DNA of 21,630 nucleotides from Rhizophagus sp. LPA8_4_AMF (GCA_021464525.1 JADRCO010001185.1:1-21630); one strand, 5' to 3'. Numbered from the stretch's first letter, positions 1-11,021 are shown. Numbers and translations are program-made. Notes: a model not told the origin generated them from the sequence alone.

Positions 1-53
<53 letters not shown>

Positions 54-407
54 ATCAAATGTACAAAAAAAAAATGTATATAATATATATACATTCATAT
101 ATATATATGTAAATATATATATAAAATAAATAATCATACCCAAATATATATAACCACAACAAATTTTGTTAAAATTCTCCAAAAAAAAAAAAAAGAAAAG
201 AAAAAAAGACTTTATACAAAAATGATACACAACTAATTGTGTAAAAAAAAATAATAATAATAATAAATAATCTTTTTCTTTTTCTTTTTTTTTTCTTTAA
301 AAAAAAAGTCATTTAAATTTAAAACTAAATTTATAATGGCAAGAATTGAATAATTATGCTCAAAAGATATTTTTAAAAATGCTTAAAATGTTAAACCATA
401 TCATAAT
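1..407. other. AT-rich 3' flank of the coiled-coil gene
   Basis: No gene is visible. The stretch opens with about 54 bases that are nearly all A and continues with (TA)n runs, A-runs and TAA/TTC simple repeats. It lies downstream of the minus-strand gene that stops at 408-410, so its 3' UTR should be here. I could not pick out a clear polyadenylation signal among the A/T runs. Confidence 0.6.
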
Positions 408-2577
408 TTAATCTTTCCTTTCTTGTTCTTGCAAGAGAATCATAGGTCTCATGAATGGATCTTCCTTCTTTTCTTCCTCTTTTACACCTCCACCCCAACC
501 AAAAAAGCTAAATCGATTTGTGTTTTTAGCCGATGTAGAATTCCTTCTTAATGGACGTTTTTGAACTACACTATGAGGATGAAGAGTATCATCATTTGAT
601 TTCCTAGTTGGTAAGGTAGGTGGTGTATCAGGTTCTTCGGGTATTTTATCCGTTTTATAAGTATTTTGAGGTTGAGAAGTACTACGGAAGTGCCATCCAG
701 AAAATGTCTTACGTCTTTCAACTTTCTTAGTAGTCTTTTTTTCTTCTTGACTGTTATCATTATCGTTGTTATTATCATCGTTGTTATCATTGTTGTTATT
801 ATTATTATTGAAACCAAATGATCCTGTCGTAGGTGATACAGGACTAGATACTGATGGTTTCTTCCACTCAAAAGATAAAATTTCTTCAAATCCTTGAACA
901 TCTAAAATACGGTGAAGAATCTTTTCAATATATAGTCTCATATCCTTATTTGCGTCTTTGAGTGATTTAATTTCTTCTTGGAATTCTATATTAAATCAAA
1001 TAATATTTAGTATATGAAAAAATTGAAGATTAAAAAATTAATCATTAAATACGTACTATCAATAATAGTATGATCACTTTCTTTATGGACACGTTCGCCA
1101 AGAAGACAACTATTTAGTTCATTCGCACGGGTCAATTCAGCCTTTAAAGCATTCTCAGAAATACCATTTGTAATTTTTTTAGTGACATCCGTAGTATGCT
1201 TGTGAAGATCATTTTGCTATTATGTAAAAAAAAAAAAAAAAAAAAAAGGAGAGGAAAAAGATGAAACAATAAGATGAAACAATAAGATGAAACAATAAGA
1301 GGAAACAATAAGAGGAAACAATTAAAGGAAAATAAATTCAAGTCACTTATTTACCTGCATTATAGGGTTAAACATGAATTCGCCTTTCATTGTTTTTTCA
1401 AATATTAATCGTTGGAATGATTCATTATCTTCCATTAATGATTGATTCATATGCTTCACTTGCGATAATTCATTCTCTAATTGTTGAATTCTACGCACAT
1501 GATTTTTGCTTATATTTGTAGATTCATTAGTTGCTTGTTTTGCTTTATCAAGTTCTGCAGCTAATTCATTATTACGTCGCTCTAAATCTTTGACACTTCT
1601 TTGAACATTCTTTAATTCACGAGCAGCAGCATAATATGAATTCTCTTCTATATTTCATAATAATAACAATAAAAAAAAAAGAGAGACAATCATTAATTAT
1701 TATAATCAAGTTATCTAATAAAAATTCCTTCGAATCACCCAACTTTTAAATTGACGTGAAAGAAGTGAACCATATATTGTATATAATTTTTAACTAAACT
1801 AACCATCTCTCCTTTCTGAAACATGTTCATTCTGTCGTGCTAGAACACTAACAGTGTCTTGTAAAGCTTTTATTTGATCAATCAATTCTGATTCGCGTTC
1901 TTGCCATACAACTCGATCTTTTTCAAATGCTTGTGTCTAATTAAAATTAAATTTCAATTAATTTCAAAGAAAAGGGGATCCATTTTTTAAATGTTTTTCA
2001 AAAAAAAGGCTTTACCTCCTCTCTCAATTTTCTTTCTACTTCTCGTTTATTTTTCAAGAAACCAACATTTTCTTTTCTTAATCTTTCTATTTCTTGTACT
2101 TGTTGATACAATTCAGATTCAAGGCGTACACATTCATTATGACTATTATTGATTTCTTGTTGATAAGATAAAATTTTTTTACGAAGGAACGTATTATCAT
2201 CCGTTAATGATATGTTTTCTTTATGAGTATGTTCGAGTTGTTCATGAAGCTAATATTATATATATTAAAAAAAAAAAAAAGAATTAGTTAAAAAATTTTT
2301 TGAAATAAGATTAAAGAATGAATCAAAAGAAGATAATAAATCAAAAGTCAAAAGAATATAATGAATCGAAAAAACATTATAAAAATTATATACATTATAT
2401 ACATTATATATATATATTTATATTATTTATATATGTTTATATAAATAATTTTTTTTTTTTTTTTTTTATACCTTAAAAAGAAACAAATAATAAAAATAAA
2501 ATATTTACCGAAGCGTTCAAATTTTGAACATTATCTAATTCTTGTCGTAAACTTGTTAAATCTCGGTCTTTAGACAT
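408..2577 (-). CDS. Fungal coiled-coil protein of unknown function, 6 exons, 488 aa
   Basis: Exons read on the minus strand: 2577-2509, 2249-2016, 1936-1804, 1647-1355, 1216-1057 and 985-408. All five introns are GT-AG and the joined frame is open over 488 codons. The ATG at 2575-2577 is the first possible start. Residues 1 to about 335 are charged and Leu/Glu/Lys/Gln-rich, with heptad-like spacing typical of a long coiled coil. Two blocks look conserved: SLMEDNESFQRLI (215-227), followed by GEFMFNPIM (234-242), and LYIEKILHRIL (314-324) followed by GFEEIL. The tail (336-488) is disordered: SP/TP sites, an Asn/Asp tract at 356-374, basic Arg/Ser patches (RRKTFSGW, RRNST) and an aromatic SFFGWGGG motif near 457. 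I recall similar blocks in uncharacterised fungal coiled-coil proteins but cannot name the family safely. A cytoskeletal, septation or scaffold role is inference only. No membrane segment or enzyme motif is seen. Confidence 0.88.
1260..1324. repeat. 13-bp tandem repeat inside intron 4 of the coiled-coil gene
   Basis: Five head-to-tail copies of GATGAAACAATAA fill 1260-1324. The last two carry GAG for GAT, and the final copy ends TTA instead of TAA. The array lies in the intron at 1217-1354, next to a 23-base A-run. On the transcribed minus strand it is a T-rich TTATTGTTTCATC array upstream of an A/T-rich acceptor region. Copy number may vary between strains. Confidence 0.9.
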
Positions 2578-4551
2578 TATTAAAATATTCTTATGTATAC
2601 TAGTGACGTATAAGTAGGAGGGTTATATGTGTAGATGGTGTGGTAAATAACTTTGTAATATATTTTTCAAGAAATATAACTTGTTTTCGGTTGTGAAAAA
2701 AAAAGACTTTATAGTACTTTTTGTTATATATTTATACGAAAAAATAAAAAAAAAAAGATAAAATAAAAATATATAAAATAAAGATATATATATATATAAA
2801 AAAGAAAGTTTTAAGTGCTATAAAGCAAAGATATATAAATGTAAAGTCGTTATTGGTTTAAAATAAATAAAATAAAAAAATCAGTTACAAAAGATGCATA
2901 ACAACCGAAAACTGCGCGAATAATATGTGGAGTGTTTTATGTGTGAGAGAAGTTGAAATAATAGGAATAAATTTGTTTAAATAACAGGAGAGTGTCGTCT
3001 CAAAGTATCATAAAATAATTTAAAACTGATACGGCAAATAATAGCCAAGCTGAAACTTTGGAAAAAAGTTTTTTTACAGTTATGGTGCAGAAGAAACCGT
3101 ATTAAACGGCCGGTACGTTATTCGTTACACTTTATACAGATCGTTACAGACAGACAGACTATTGGAGTATATTGAAATATTTTATTGTTTTATAAAAAAG
3201 AAATTAATTGTTGAATAAGTTTCCTTTTCGTTAAAGAAGGATGATAAGAAAGAAAATTCTCACCTTTTCCGTCACAAAGAAAATCGGTAAAAAAAAAACA
3301 ACGAACGGAGAGCACCTATGGATTAAACAAGAACCATAAGAGATGAAAAGGCAAGTATTTATATGTCTGATTCCTAAATTATATGTAGAATAATACTAAA
3401 ATTATACTTCTTAATTGATATATTGAGAAATACTGCATCTATTGATTCAATTACTCGTAAAAAAAAAAAAAAAAACTGTTGTGTTCAGTGTTTGCGTTTT
3501 GGCATGGTCGCTCGAGTTTGTTTCTCGTGTACAGTTAATATTTATTTTATAAAAATATTTTGTATTACTTTCCTCGAAGAGTAGAATGCAATTTGTTCAA
3601 CCACCCAAAGTGGATATAGTGGAAATACTGGAAAAAAAAAAAATTAAATTGGGAAGCAATTTATAAGGCTAATGAGATATTCATCGAACGGCTATCTGCA
3701 AGGTCTCCTCCGCATGTGCGAAATTACTTGTAACACAGTTACTATACATAATCTCGTCTCGCTGGATTATATTTGGAATTATTTTTTCGTTAATGATTGG
3801 TTCGGAGAAAGTTTTTTTTTTTTTTCTATATTATGACCATTGTTAAAATAACCTGTACTAATTAATGATTTTGACCAAATTTAGTCGTAATTCAAGAATG
3901 AACTTTAATTTATAAATATCTTTTACTTCCTTAATAAACTTATCAAAATTCTATTATTTTTCATACTATGCAAAGTATAATCATTCTAAATAAAAATAAT
4001 TATATTTATAAATTAAGAGGAAAAAAAAATTATTTTTTCTTTTTTTTCCTTTAAAATTATTATTATAAATACAAAGGCATGCAACAAGTTCATTGAGGGT
4101 TTTTTTGACAATGTCCTATTTATTTTTAATTATATTTATATTGCATGATACATACCAAGCGTTTATTTAAAATATAATTAAATTATTAAAGGGATAGTTT
4201 TTCTCTTTTAAGTAATATAGAAAATTTAAAATTAAAGAATAAACAAATTAAGTTAGAACTAGGTATACTAATAAATTATGTCTCCTTTTTTGGTTTGCTT
4301 GTATACAATATTTTAATGTAACACATTTTTTTTTAAAGTTCCTTTTTCAAGAACAATATTTTTATTATTAAAATCATTAACTCAAAAAAAGATTGAACAA
4401 TAATAATACAGTAGTATATTATTAATCTATAACTATATAAATATATATATCAACAATAAAAATAAATAAAAAAAAAAACAATATAAAATAAAAATGAAAA
4501 AAAAAAAAAATTTGAAAAAAAAATATGAAATTATCTATGAAATTATTCAAC
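2578..4551. other. Intergenic region, probable promoter of the coiled-coil gene
   Basis: About 2 kb between the start of the coiled-coil gene (2577) and the stop of the RING gene (4552), both on the minus strand. It should hold the first gene's promoter and 5' UTR and the second gene's 3' UTR. No open frame of useful length, tRNA or rRNA was found. Segments around 2880-3170 and 3480-3780 are less AT-rich than the rest (for example ACGGCCGG near 3107) and could be promoter or untranslated RNA. A TGACGTA ATF/CRE-like half-site lies at 2604-2610, 27 bp before the ATG. The 4000-4550 part is AT-rich with A/T runs. Confidence 0.55.
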
Positions 4552-7500
4552 TTATCGTTGTCTTTTACCTCCTGTTGACATTAAAACTAATTTTTTCTTT
4601 TTATGTTTTTTACCAACATAAATTTCTTCTTCTGGAAGATTCCATAATTCTTCTTTATTATCTTGTTCATTTGAATCTTCTTTTCCTTTAGTAACATTGG
4701 CAAAAGATACAGCTGGTGTTCCCCAGACTGTTCTTGGTCCATCATATTGATCATTGTTTTTTCTATTGTCATTATCAGAAGATTCACTAATTATTGGTTT
4801 GTTTGTGTTACCAATAGTTGATTCGCCATATGAATAAGGTTGGAAAAATGGATCCGAATTAATAGATTCTTGTTGGATATCTTTACTACGTCGTTCTTTG
4901 TTAACTGCTCGTTCGTGTAACAATTCTTCTTTACGTGCCTTTTCTTTACGGCGATTGTAACGTTGTTTTAATTCGTCTTTTTTTTTTAAAAAAAATAATT
5001 TATTTTAAAATAAATAATTATATTGACAGATAAAAAAATCAATAAATATATATAATATATCAATAATCAATAATTGACAAATTAAAAAAATTATCACATA
5101 CTTTCAAAAATCTTTAATGAATCATCTGAAACGAATCCTTTCAAATCTACTTCTAGAAAAGTTACATCACAACTCAAAGGTAAATGACTAATATATTTAA
5201 AACGTTTACGAAGTTCCTTTAATGAATAATAATAAATTTCATTATTATAAGTTAATATTATATATTAAAATATTGAAAGAGTTTATTTTTAAAATAATTA
5301 AAATAAATACCTCAGTCATTGTAGATTCATCAACTCCAACAATACGAACAGTTATCTCATCAGGGAAATTATCATAAGATCCAAATTCCTGTTTTAAAAC
5401 TCGAATGTCTAATGGATTCAAATAAATGTGTTGTCCATCTTCAGATTGATAATAATAATATGTCTTATCATCAGCAATTAAATCCTTTGTAGTCTTAATT
5501 TTATGTTTCTCATCAGGTTTTAATGGACTTATATTTGCAATATGAGGATGATCTTTAAAATCATCTGGTAAAAAGGAAGGTGGACTATTATTAATATCAT
5601 CATTATATGATGCATCATTATGTGATGCATCATTTTTATTATCTTTATTATCTGTATACACAGCTTCTACTTCTGGTTCGACTGAAATAACTGAATTTAA
5701 TGAATTCATCGTATCTTCAACTTTTCTATAATCTAATTCCGCCATTTCTAAAATTTCATGAGCACGTCGTTCGGATTCAAGTGAAGCTTTAGTAGAAAAG
5801 ATTTCTAGGGCCTCCAAATGTTCCTATTAATTATAAATATGACGATTAATATAACAAATTACAAACTAAAATTTTCATATGATTATAGATAATACCTCAA
5901 CATTGACTATAGCCATTTCAATGAATGGAATTTCTTCATTAGAATTCCAATCAAGAGCTTCTTGTAATGCATTTTTTAGGTCCTCTAAATCGTGTTTATA
6001 TTCATCTTGTACATAATTGAATGAAGCAAGCATTAATTTCGAAAATGTAAGAGCATTAGGAGTAAAATGCCAAGGAACATTAATATTGTTGTCATGATCA
6101 TGAAGTGGCCAAGTTGGTGAACGCGGAAGTGCAATAGTTGAATTCTAATATTAAATGGTAATGTATAATATACATATATTTTTAGAGATTTGCGAAGATT
6201 TCGATCAAACCAATTTTTTTTGATAACCGGCATTTTTTCTCTTACCATAGGTCGTTGAATAAGTCGCATAGAAAGTTTCTCTTCTCCTTCTAACATTCCA
6301 CCATCTCCCACTTTCCCTATAGTCCTGACAGTCCAAAATCTAACACTTTTAAGGTCCTTAGCGTATACAGAATCCCAACAAATAGGGCATTTGCGCCATT
6401 TTTTGTTAGGCTTCTCGTTTTCATCATTCAATTGCAAATAATGAATTATACAAGCTAAGCAAAATGTGTGACCACATTTGGTTACACGAGCTGCAGTAGG
6501 TTGTTGTAAACAAATTGGGCAACTGGGAGTATTAGGACTAGTAATAATCTAATTTTAAATGATAAAATTTAAAAATTTTAATATTGCTTATACATAAACA
6601 ATTTCATGTTTAGCTTACCACTTGTTCAATATCTTCCCAGTTAAGTAAAATATCTAAAAAAAAAAAAAAAAAATCAAAGGGTTATTATTATAATGAAAAT
6701 TATTAAAACAGATAAAAAGAACCCATAACGATAAATCACCTGGATCAACTTGATAAGCAGTATAATCACCCATCGATTTAACAAGAAATCTAAAACTATA
6801 ATATAAACCATACAACCAATTAATATCAAAATATTATCATAATTAATATATCAATGATAAATACTAACTTGGCATTCAAAAAGCGTTCTTTATTATATGG
6901 TTGGTAATTAACTGTTCTCTGTCTTCGAGGAGTATTAGCTTGATAACTTTGTCTTGGTGGAAATGAGAAATTCAAAAGATGATTAAGAGAGATTTGACCC
7001 CTCCTATTAGGAGCACCATAAGTCTAAAGAAAAAAAAAAAAAAGGAATTATATTAAAATTATTAAAATTATTAAAAATTTAATTAGTAAAATATATCCAA
7101 TATGACATACCATGTAACTAGGATCGTTAAGAGACAAATCATTAAGATTAGATTCGACTGCATCAACAGAATAATTTGTTTCTTGAGCTTGATTTATATC
7201 AGCCTCGCTTACGGAAGAACTGCTACTACTTCTGTCGCTATTTTTTACATCATCCAATTGATTCCGATTATGATGATGATAAGAATGACGATTTTGCTTA
7301 CGTCGAGGATTATTCCTGTTTACGTTCAAACGGGCTAAAATAATTTGATAATCAAAAAAAATTAAAAAAATTCAGTATAAAATAATCATTAATTATAAAT
7401 AATATAATTTAAATTATAAATACCATTTTGATCCCCTTGTGAATGAAAATTTTGATTCCTAAAGTTATTTTTTCTTACTTCAGGCTGGAGCGAGTTCTGA

Positions 7501-7616
7501 TTTGATACGAAATTTCGACCGGACGAACGTTGAACACGTGAGATAGATGGCGAAGAAGTGGTGTTTGTCCTTGTTGTCATGTTTTGTGGAACGAATGCAC
7601 GTGCGTTGGCATTCAT
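4552..7616 (-). CDS. RNF10: RING-finger E3 ubiquitin ligase, RNF10/Mag2 family, 10 exons, 753 aa
   Basis: Exons on the minus strand: 7616-7424, 7334-7111, 7023-6869, 6789-6740, 6653-6619, 6548-6246, 6144-5896, 5823-5311, 5216-5102 and 4976-4552; all introns are GT-AG and the frame stays open. The N-terminus (1-139) is disordered and basic, with a Ser run and a His run. Residues 190-219 hold the family stretch before the RING (DYTAYQVDP, LLNWEDIEQV). A C3HC4 RING spans 229-276: C229, C232, C244, H246, C249, C252, C273, C276. Residues 404-612 hold the conserved Tyr-rich region (TYYYYQSEDGQHIYLNPLDI) and the LSCDVTFLEVDL block. The C-terminus has a charged helix (KQRYNRRKEKARKEE) and ends with Lys/Arg-rich HKKKK and KRQR. 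Length fits human RNF10 (about 810 aa) and yeast Mag2 (about 670). Known for the family: these cytosolic E3s monoubiquitinate small-subunit ribosomal proteins uS3 and uS5 on stalled or defective 40S particles. That role is inferred here by homology; all zinc ligands are intact. Confidence 0.93.
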
Positions 7617-8692
7617 GGTGATAATTTAGATGAGTATAAAAATAAATACGCGGATTATTTGGTTTTCTTGGGGAAAATAATAATAAATAATTCCAATTAC
7701 TTATTGCTATAATGGTTGCTAAAGATAATACTAGTATAAGTGGATATAACCAATTTGGTGGATACAATTTGTGATGATAAATATCGGTTGACCTTTTCCG
7801 AAATTTCGGAAATGTCGAAAAGAAAATTGGGAAGTAATGAAGAAACCAGTTTCCTGAAGTTCTCTCGGAACTAACAATGTAATTTGACAATAATAATAAA
7901 AATAATGTGTGCTCCATTTAGTAAAAGAAAATAAACTCCATGCTGGGCAAATAAATAAAAAAAAAAATACAAATAAAAAAAAAATACTATATATATATAA
8001 AAAATTAAATAAAAAAATTAAAAATTAATAAATTAATTAAAGGTTAAAAATTATAAAAATAATTAAAATTATGTTAGAAAAGAACAAAAGATTAGTCCTT
8101 TCTTATTTTACTTCTTCCTTGGAAACTGGTAACTTCAAAAAGAAAAGGTTCTTGAATAAGGATCAATTAAAAGTATTTATACACTTGTAAGAAACGCAGC
8201 TTTTTGAACAAAGTTACGGATAGAAATTATTAAAACTTTGTGAAAATCAAGTAACTTTTTTTTTCCCCTTAGTTTGGTTGCTAAGTAAACGCAGCCTCTT
8301 GTAAACAATTAATGACTTGGCACTGTTAGTAAAAACTCAAAAGTTTAAGAACTTGCACTATTTGCGCTGTTCAAGTTCGAAGAGAAATAATTTCTCACGA
8401 AATCAACTCTTAAATGAAATTACTTCGCATTGTGTCATTTGATCACAATCTGCGCATATTGTAAAGGAGCAAATTTTCATTGGACGATTAACCCGAAAAA
8501 TCACGTGCGTTATTATTTATAATATACACTATATTTGATTAATAATAAAAATGACAAATACAAAGAAATCTAAATTTATAAAATAAATAGACAACAGACG
8601 AGCGAATTTTGTATCTCCGGCCAATAGAGATTATATAATAAACCTTATTAAAGTTTTTGGAATAAATTGTTTTTAATTTTATAATTTTATCA
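7617..8692. other. Intergenic region, probable promoter of the RING gene
   Basis: About 1.1 kb between the RING gene start (7616) and the PEX11 stop (8693), both on the minus strand. No convincing gene. 7920-8080 is A/T-rich low-complexity DNA. 8090-8520 is more complex and may hold the RING gene's distal promoter. A CACGTG E-box in the context CACGTGCGTT sits at 8502-8507, and a CCAAT box lies on the minus strand near 8480. Which gene they serve is not clear. Confidence 0.5.
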
Positions 8693-9698
8693 TTATTCAC
8701 TTGCTGCTTTCCACGCGCCGGCCAGTTGATAAAAAGCGGCAAGTGTACCGAAGATACCAACACCAATATCAGGAAAAGATGAATTTTCGATTGACCAATG
8801 CATCTATAAATTTTGATAAATTGATTAAATATTGATTAATAGAAATTATAATAAAATTGAACAATAAACGCGTAATTACGTACTGTTAATGGTAAATAAC
8901 CGATGTTAATAATTGTATTTCTTATAATTCTTTCTCCTGCTTTTTTAATCTCCCGTTTTTCCTTTCTAATATCATCTTCATCGCTATCTACTTTTTTGAT
9001 AATATCACGACTTCGTCTTTTATATAACTTCCATTCTATGGCAAGATGCAAAAATTGGAGAATGACATGAACTGCCCAAAAACGGCAACTCCAAACTCCA
9101 ATCTTATTCATTCGAGCATCAGAAATAGAAATAACTTTGTGATGTGCAAGCCACCAAATATGTTCGAGAGGATAATAAAGAATCATGGTAAGATTTTGAA
9201 TACGTTCAATTTGCAAAAGAAATGAAGATACTGGTGGATGGTGTTCAATATGAATCATCCATTGAATCAGTGGAAAAAGACCAAAAAACCTTCATATTTG
9301 GTAATGAAAGGGATCAGATAATTTATTTAGATTGATATCTTAATGAATTTGCTGAACTTACCTAAGGAAGATTCTAAAATCAGATACCGGATTACTTAAG
9401 TTGACAATACGTTGAGCCAATGACTTCTTACCAATACGATTGAAAAACCATATTAAAATTTTCGAATAGAATTGAATAAACTATTTAATATATATTAGAG
9501 TTTTATTTAAGTTAAAACTAGAAATATTTTACATATAATGAATAAAAAAAAACACGAAACCATTACCATCAAAACTTTGTCAGTTCCAGGTACTGAACTC
9601 AAGAATTTTACAAGACGGTCAATACTTGGATTAGGTTGAAAATTGCCGGCTACGGCCAATGGGTTAGAAAGTCGTGTTGGTTTTGAAAGGATTGCCAT
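8693..9698 (-). CDS. PEX11: Pex11-family peroxisomal membrane protein (Pex11C-like), 4 exons, 255 aa
   Basis: Exons on the minus strand: 9698-9567, 9480-9362, 9289-8884 and 8803-8693; all introns GT-AG, total 255 codons plus stop. The start is the ATG at 9696-9698. The N-terminal third has the Pex11 signature around residues 25-60 (SIDRLVKFLSSVPGTDKVLM, then FIQFYSKI), an amphipathic region that in this family inserts in and bends peroxisomal membranes. FLRFFGLFPLIQW (82-94) and IQNLTMILYYPLEHIWWLAHHKVI (near 112-135) follow. Hydrophobic segments lie near 152-168 (FWAVHVILQFLHLAIEW) and at the C-terminus (VGIFGTLAAFYQLAGAW), separated by a basic/acidic loop (KRRSRDIIKKVDSDEDD). Size matches Pex11 proteins (230-270 aa). 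Known role: peroxisome elongation, division and number. The FGLFPLIQW block makes me favour the Pex11C/gamma branch over classical Pex11, but that subtype is uncertain. Confidence 0.9.
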
Positions 9699-9764
9699 TT
9701 AAACTCGCGTAAATTGTAACAAGTTTCTAAATCTATTAACAATCTATTTACAAATGAGCAGACA

Positions 9765-9770
9765 CACGTG
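9765..9770. promoter_or_regulatory. CACGTG E-box upstream of PEX11
   Basis: The palindrome CACGTG, in the context ACACACGTGCGTTTC, is 67 bp upstream of the PEX11 start codon. It is the standard site of bHLH factors such as Cbf1, Pho4 or USF types. Function is inferred from sequence and position only. Confidence 0.35.
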
Positions 9771-10373
9771 CGTTTCACAGATCATTCATTGAATCATATG
9801 ATGTTTTACATCTTTCAATCATTTCAATCATAACCCAGATTGGAGAACTCATTTTAAGACCTGAAAAAGATTGGTGCAATATCATAATATAAAAGTTTCC
9901 CTGAGTTGAAACTTGAAAGAAAAAAATGACATCCATATTTATCTAAATTGCTTATTCAACATAATTACCATAATTAGTTCGGAGAATGATTATAAATAAG
10001 TACATCTTATGCCGAATATGTCAACTAAATATTAACTAAATATTTTTAAATTCTAACTAAATATTTTAAATATTACCTAATCATTTTAATTATTTTGAAA
10101 TTCCCACGGTTAAAATCGCGAATTTCATATGTGAATTTCAATTGCTACGACCATTGATGAAATTGGACAAGGTCGAAAAAATATTAGATTTGAAGCTATT
10201 TGGACTTGAGATATTGGGGATTGGACAATTTGGACCTGTGATTATTGGACTTGGCTAATTGGAGATAGTCATAGTCTAATGATTGTACTCAAACTTCAAT
10301 TGAGTTCTTATAGTTCATCCATTCGACAATTGTATTTTAATAACACTAATTAGATTGAAGTAGTATCACATAA

Positions 10374-10394
10374 AATACCCGCAACCCGGGTATT
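10374..10394. repeat. GC-rich hairpin AATACCCG/CGGGTATT
   Basis: A perfect 8-bp inverted repeat, AATACCCG (10374-10381) and CGGGTATT (10387-10394), surrounds a 5-base loop. It stands out in very AT-rich DNA and could be part of a decayed mobile element, such as an LTR or Helitron-like end. No other transposon feature is attached to it. Confidence 0.5.
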
Positions 10395-10609
10395 ATACAA
10401 AATAATATCCGATTTAAAGTTGAATAGTATACCTGGTATAACATCCATCCTGTCATTATCAAATATGCGAAAATTTAAATTTTTGTTAATTTTATGAGAT
10501 TCAATATATGAGACGGTTACTAAGATATATCCTATATTATATGCAGTATATTAAGACGGATACTAATTTAAGGGCAGTGATGGGCCTTGGAAGTTGAAAG
10601 CACTCAATT

Positions 10610-10825
10610 CTTCCAATTCCAATAATACTTCCGATTCCAATAAAACTTCCAATTTCCAATTTCAATAATTCTTCCAACTCCAATAATACTTCCAATTCCA
10701 ATAATACTTCAAATTCCAATAATACTTCCAATTCCAAATACTTCCAATTCCAATAATACTTTCAATTCCAATAATACTTTCCAATAATATTTTCAATTCC
10801 AATAATACTTTCAATTCCAATAAAA
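10610..10825. repeat. 18-bp minisatellite, about 12 copies
   Basis: The unit is CTTCCAATTCCAATAATA. About twelve copies run head to tail, most of them 18 bp. Exceptions are a 25-bp copy near 10650, a 16-bp copy near 10730 and a 13-bp copy near 10775. Because 18 is a multiple of 3, the minus strand reads as a Leu/Glu repeat (LELEVL). I treat this as a by-product of the array, not as a gene. Confidence 0.9.
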
Positions 10826-11021
10826 ATCATTATCAAATCGATGCGTTGGAACTAAAAATTCGATGGACAAAGAGTAAAAAATTATCACTTTCATTATGTA
10901 AAATTTGTGTTAAAATCCTTTTCACTTTTGATAATTCATGATTATATACATATATATGTACAGTCAACGCCTTCTTAAGACACATTTATTTGGGGTTACA
11001 CCACGATTTCCGACGTACGAT

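Larger units (their letters stand above)
9699..10609. other. PEX11 upstream region and gene-less DNA
   Basis: This contains the PEX11 5' flank. A CACGTG E-box at 9765-9770 lies 67 bp before the ATG. No open frame of note occurs on either strand. 10150-10260 carries a degenerate TTGGAC-rich stretch that codes for nothing recognisable. A short GC-rich hairpin occurs at 10374-10394 and is listed separately. Confidence 0.5.

Noticed and set aside
4494-4691. Plus-strand 65-codon frame
   Set aside because: It is antisense to RING exon 10 and begins in an A-run.
6033-6437. Minus-strand frame covering the RING gene intron at 6145-6245
   Set aside because: It is read-through of exon 6 into the intron and then exon 7 in the wrong frame. 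A GTAAGA donor and TAG acceptor define the intron.
7480-7917. Minus-strand 145-codon frame overlapping the RING gene start
   Set aside because: It lies in another frame over RING exon 1 and its 5' flank. The product lacks domain motifs, while the overlapping RING frame joins nine further exons.
10537-10737. Minus-strand Leu/Glu repeat protein
   Set aside because: The repeat comes from the 18-bp minisatellite; no flanking domain or conserved start.
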